Shown here piece after piece: positions 32,461 through 33,969 of a stretch of 33,969 nucleotides of DNA. Both the position numbers and the translations under genes were made by a program. The DNA lies in NCBI GenBank assembly GCA_900314585.1, contig OMVV01000010.1, positions 1-33,969 of the forward strand, given 5' to 3'. The notes below the pieces were generated by a model. It searched no databases. It was given only the letters and a program-made list of their open reading frames with translations, and was not told the DNA's origin. The stretch's first letter is position 1. Each line of letters opens with the position of its first letter. The DNA comes from an uncultured Erysipelotrichaceae bacterium. Lineage in GTDB: Bacteria; Bacillota_I; Bacilli_A; RFN20; CAG-826.

Positions 32461-33606
32461 TTATCTATGGTAATTTATCGATAGAAACAAATAAGGATCC
32501 ATCAAATACTCTTCCTTATATCTTTCGACATTATCGCAAATCGCTTTGTAAAACTTATCTTTCTCTTTTGGCTTAATTGAATATTTTACAGCAAAAAGTT
32601 TGTCGAAAGGCATCAACATTTGATTGTGAATGATATGGCATTTATAAGGAAATAAGAAAGCTCCTTGTTGATATTTCATCCTATCGTTGGATCTCTTCGT
32701 GAGCAACTTGAAATCACAATCGAAACAGGTATAGTCCAGCATGAATAAGAACGAATTTCCAATTTGGTAGTCCAAATAAATCTTGTCTTTATGCCAACAA
32801 ATTTTAGTTTTTCTAACAAAATAGTCATCCGCAAAAATATTTCTATCATTTTTGATGAGAAAGACGAAAAGAGCCGCATCTTTTGAATAATAATCGTTCG
32901 GATTAATACCTTTCTTAGAAAGAGCAAACATACTTCCGATATAGAAATTGGCCGTTAAATCCAAAAACGGAGAGTACCCTATCGAGTGTTGAAAATATGC
33001 GTACATTTCATCAATTTTGTTTTCGGTGGAAATCAACCTATATTGTTTTACTAAACCGTATTTTTCGTATTCTCTTCTTATAAAATCACAGTCAATAACT
33101 TTATCGCTAGTACTTAATCCGCGAAAAAAAGAAGGCAATAACCCATATTTTGAATCCTTATGTCCACGATAATACAAGGAATAATCAGCATCATTCCTAT
33201 TAGTTTGTTCATTTAAATCGAAGAGATTTTTTGTGCGAGCAAAAAAGTGAGGAATATTTAGATATATGTTAATTAGTGAATTACATTCGGCAACAATTGC
33301 GATTGTGTCACCATCATAACTAACTTGTTCATCACAAATATTTTTTATTTTATCAATGGTTTTATAAAATTTATTTCTTTTGGATGATAAATTTTGAATT
33401 GTCAAACAACTCATTAACGCAACTAAATTAATTTTAAATGAAGCGGTGATTTGGTTCTTAACACGGTCATTCAATATTAATTCATCGACCAACCTTTTGT
33501 TTTCGAACTCGTTTTTGCTAACCTTCTTTATCTCAGACAATGAATGCAGATGATTACGTAGCCAAAAAATAGCATTAAATAATTCATCACCAAATAAATC
33601 TGCCAT
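32461..33606 (-). CDS. FRG-domain protein
   Basis: 381 aa from the ATG at 33606, 5 nt behind the stop of the LRR gene; no SD, so coupled translation is likely. A helical N-terminal half (1-140) is followed by an FRG domain: LYYRGHKDSKYGLLPSFFR (about 144-162) and QHSIGYSPFLDLTANF (about 206-221). FRG domains (named for the F/Y-R-G motif) are predicted enzymatic or ligand-binding domains found in accessory and defence-associated genes; the activity is not established. A C-terminal part (about 240-381) contains 'QQGAFLFPY'-type sequence, also typical of FRG proteins. Confidence 0.8.
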   Translation of the reverse strand: MADLFGDELFNAIFWLRNHLHSLSEIKKVSKNEFENKRLVDELILNDRVKNQITASFKINLVALMSCLTIQNLSSKRNKFYKTIDKIKNICDEQVSYDGDTIAIVAECNSLINIYLNIPHFFARTKNLFDLNEQTNRNDADYSLYYRGHKDSKYGLLPSFFRGLSTSDKVIDCDFIRREYEKYGLVKQYRLISTENKIDEMYAYFQHSIGYSPFLDLTANFYIGSMFALSKKGINPNDYYSKDAALFVFLIKNDRNIFADDYFVRKTKICWHKDKIYLDYQIGNSFLFMLDYTCFDCDFKLLTKRSNDRMKYQQGAFLFPYKCHIIHNQMLMPFDKLFAVKYSIKPKEKDKFYKAICDNVERYKEEYLMDPYLFLSINYHR

Positions 33607-33611
33607 AGTTT

Positions 33612-33969
33612 TTACCACGGGGTTGGCACGCCATTGACATAGTGCCAATAATTATGTGATGCATCGGTCGGTTCGTCAGCAGAGAAGAACAAAATATTAT
33701 TCAACAATGTTTCGTTGTTTGCTGCGATATAAATGCTATTTAACGAAGATCCGCAGTAAAAAATACTAGATAATTGGGAGCAATTATGGAAAGCATATCC
33801 ACCAATCGAAGTTACGCTGTCTGGAATTACAATTGAAGTTAACGATGAACAACTTCTAAATGCATATCCACCAATCGAAGTGACGCTGTCTGGAATTACA
33901 ATTGAAGTTAACGATGAACAACCATTAAAAGCACTGCCGCCAATTGATGTTATACCACTTGGGATAGTG
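33612..33969 (-). CDS. BspA-like leucine-rich repeat (LRR_5) protein, C-terminal part (cut by window edge)
   Basis: The last about 118 residues. At least three LRR_5 repeats of 23 residues read [19 protein letters not shown], with GCSSL/SCSSL between them, then a degenerate last repeat and a tail ending [10 protein letters not shown]. This is the Treponema/BspA type of surface LRR found in host-associated bacteria. The N-terminus and signal lie outside the window. Two repeats are almost identical at DNA level. The stop lies 5 nt before the FRG gene start. Confidence 0.88.
   Translation of the reverse strand, partial: TIPSGITSIGGSAFNGCSSLTSIVIPDSVTSIGGYAFRSCSSLTSIVIPDSVTSIGGYAFHNCSQLSSIFYCGSSLNSIYIAANNETLLNNILFFSADEPTDASHNYWHYVNGVPTPW
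33793..33922. repeat. Near-identical 69-bp tandem repeat inside the LRR gene
   Basis: 33793-33853 and 33862-33922 agree in 60 of 61 bases, including synonymous positions, at a 69-bp (23-codon) period. This is a recent in-frame repeat duplication or homogenisation. Confidence 0.85.

Noticed and set aside
33607-33648. Longer FRG protein from a TTG start
   Set aside because: It would overlap the end of the LRR gene; an ATG lies 5 nt behind that stop and suits coupled translation.
1-33969. CRISPR arrays, insertion sequences, integrases, rRNA or reassigned UGA codons
   Set aside because: No regularly spaced identical repeats with unique spacers, no transposase or recombinase motifs, no rRNA, and UGA serves as stop in several overlapping genes.

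Overview
The window comes from a low-GC, Gram-positive-type bacterium. The tRNAs carry encoded CCA ends, Shine-Dalgarno (SD) sites are of the AAGGAG type, terminators are classical hairpins with T-tracts, and proteins are rich in Lys, Ile and Asn. UGA is used as a stop (several ATGA overlaps), so the genetic code is the standard one. The gene set (CdaA-type diadenylate cyclase, DUF21/CBS proteins, PepF-like M3 peptidase, membrane pyrophosphatase, Ig-like and InlB-type lipoproteins, BspA-like LRR protein) fits a host-associated Bacillota member, perhaps near the Mollicutes-like gut lineages. The genus cannot be named from the sequence alone.

Layout. 1-2077 (minus): a tightly overlapping four-gene unit ending in the N-terminus of a VirB11/TadA-type secretion ATPase, with a pilin-like and a secreted protein. 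2204-2737 (plus): guanylate kinase-like gene, apparently leaderless. 2734-5893 (minus): SDR oxidoreductase and two CNNM/CorC-type membrane proteins, overlapping by 4 nt each. 6001-8223 (minus): a membrane protein with about ten copies of a YYxxVxxEL motif and a small neighbour carrying one copy. 8395-10470 (minus): DUF2779 nuclease-like protein with PD-(D/E)XK, Cys-cluster and DnaQ-like parts.

10577-15728 is the accessory core. One unit is a promoter, an RNA that folds by hand into three tandem H-type pseudoknots with TAAAA linkers, a U7 tract and a 166-aa nuclease-like protein: the layout of a type III toxin-antitoxin locus, but with a non-ToxN toxin. The other is a five-gene operon (Sel1/TPR, small HTH protein, glycine-rich membrane protein, membrane-segment plus DarT-like ADP-ribosyltransferase, DUF6977-like protein). 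This operon lies between two copies of the tRNA-Glu terminator, as if inserted at the tRNA 3' flank.

15740-27426 is mostly housekeeping: tRNA-Glu(CTC) behind gltX, tRNA-Gly(GCC) diverging from gltX, a five-gene unit cdaA-Nudix-deoD-NERD-like-membrane protein, M3 peptidase, clostripain-like (C11) lipoprotein, K+-dependent membrane pyrophosphatase and tRNA-Gly(CCC). 27533-33969 is again accessory and surface-related: a lipoprotein whose promoter spacer is a CT repeat (probable phase variation), an MntA-HepT toxin-antitoxin pair with a duplicated operator, a GT2 glycosyltransferase, a second orphan MNT gene with a perfect palindrome in front, a DUF1016 nuclease remnant, an FRG-domain protein and the C-terminus of a BspA-like LRR protein.

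No CRISPR array, insertion sequence, integrase or rRNA was seen. No gene-free stretch exceeds 300 bases; the two longest (11078-11363 and 29792-30047) hold the pseudoknot RNA with a terminator, and the mnt operators with a duplicated leader.
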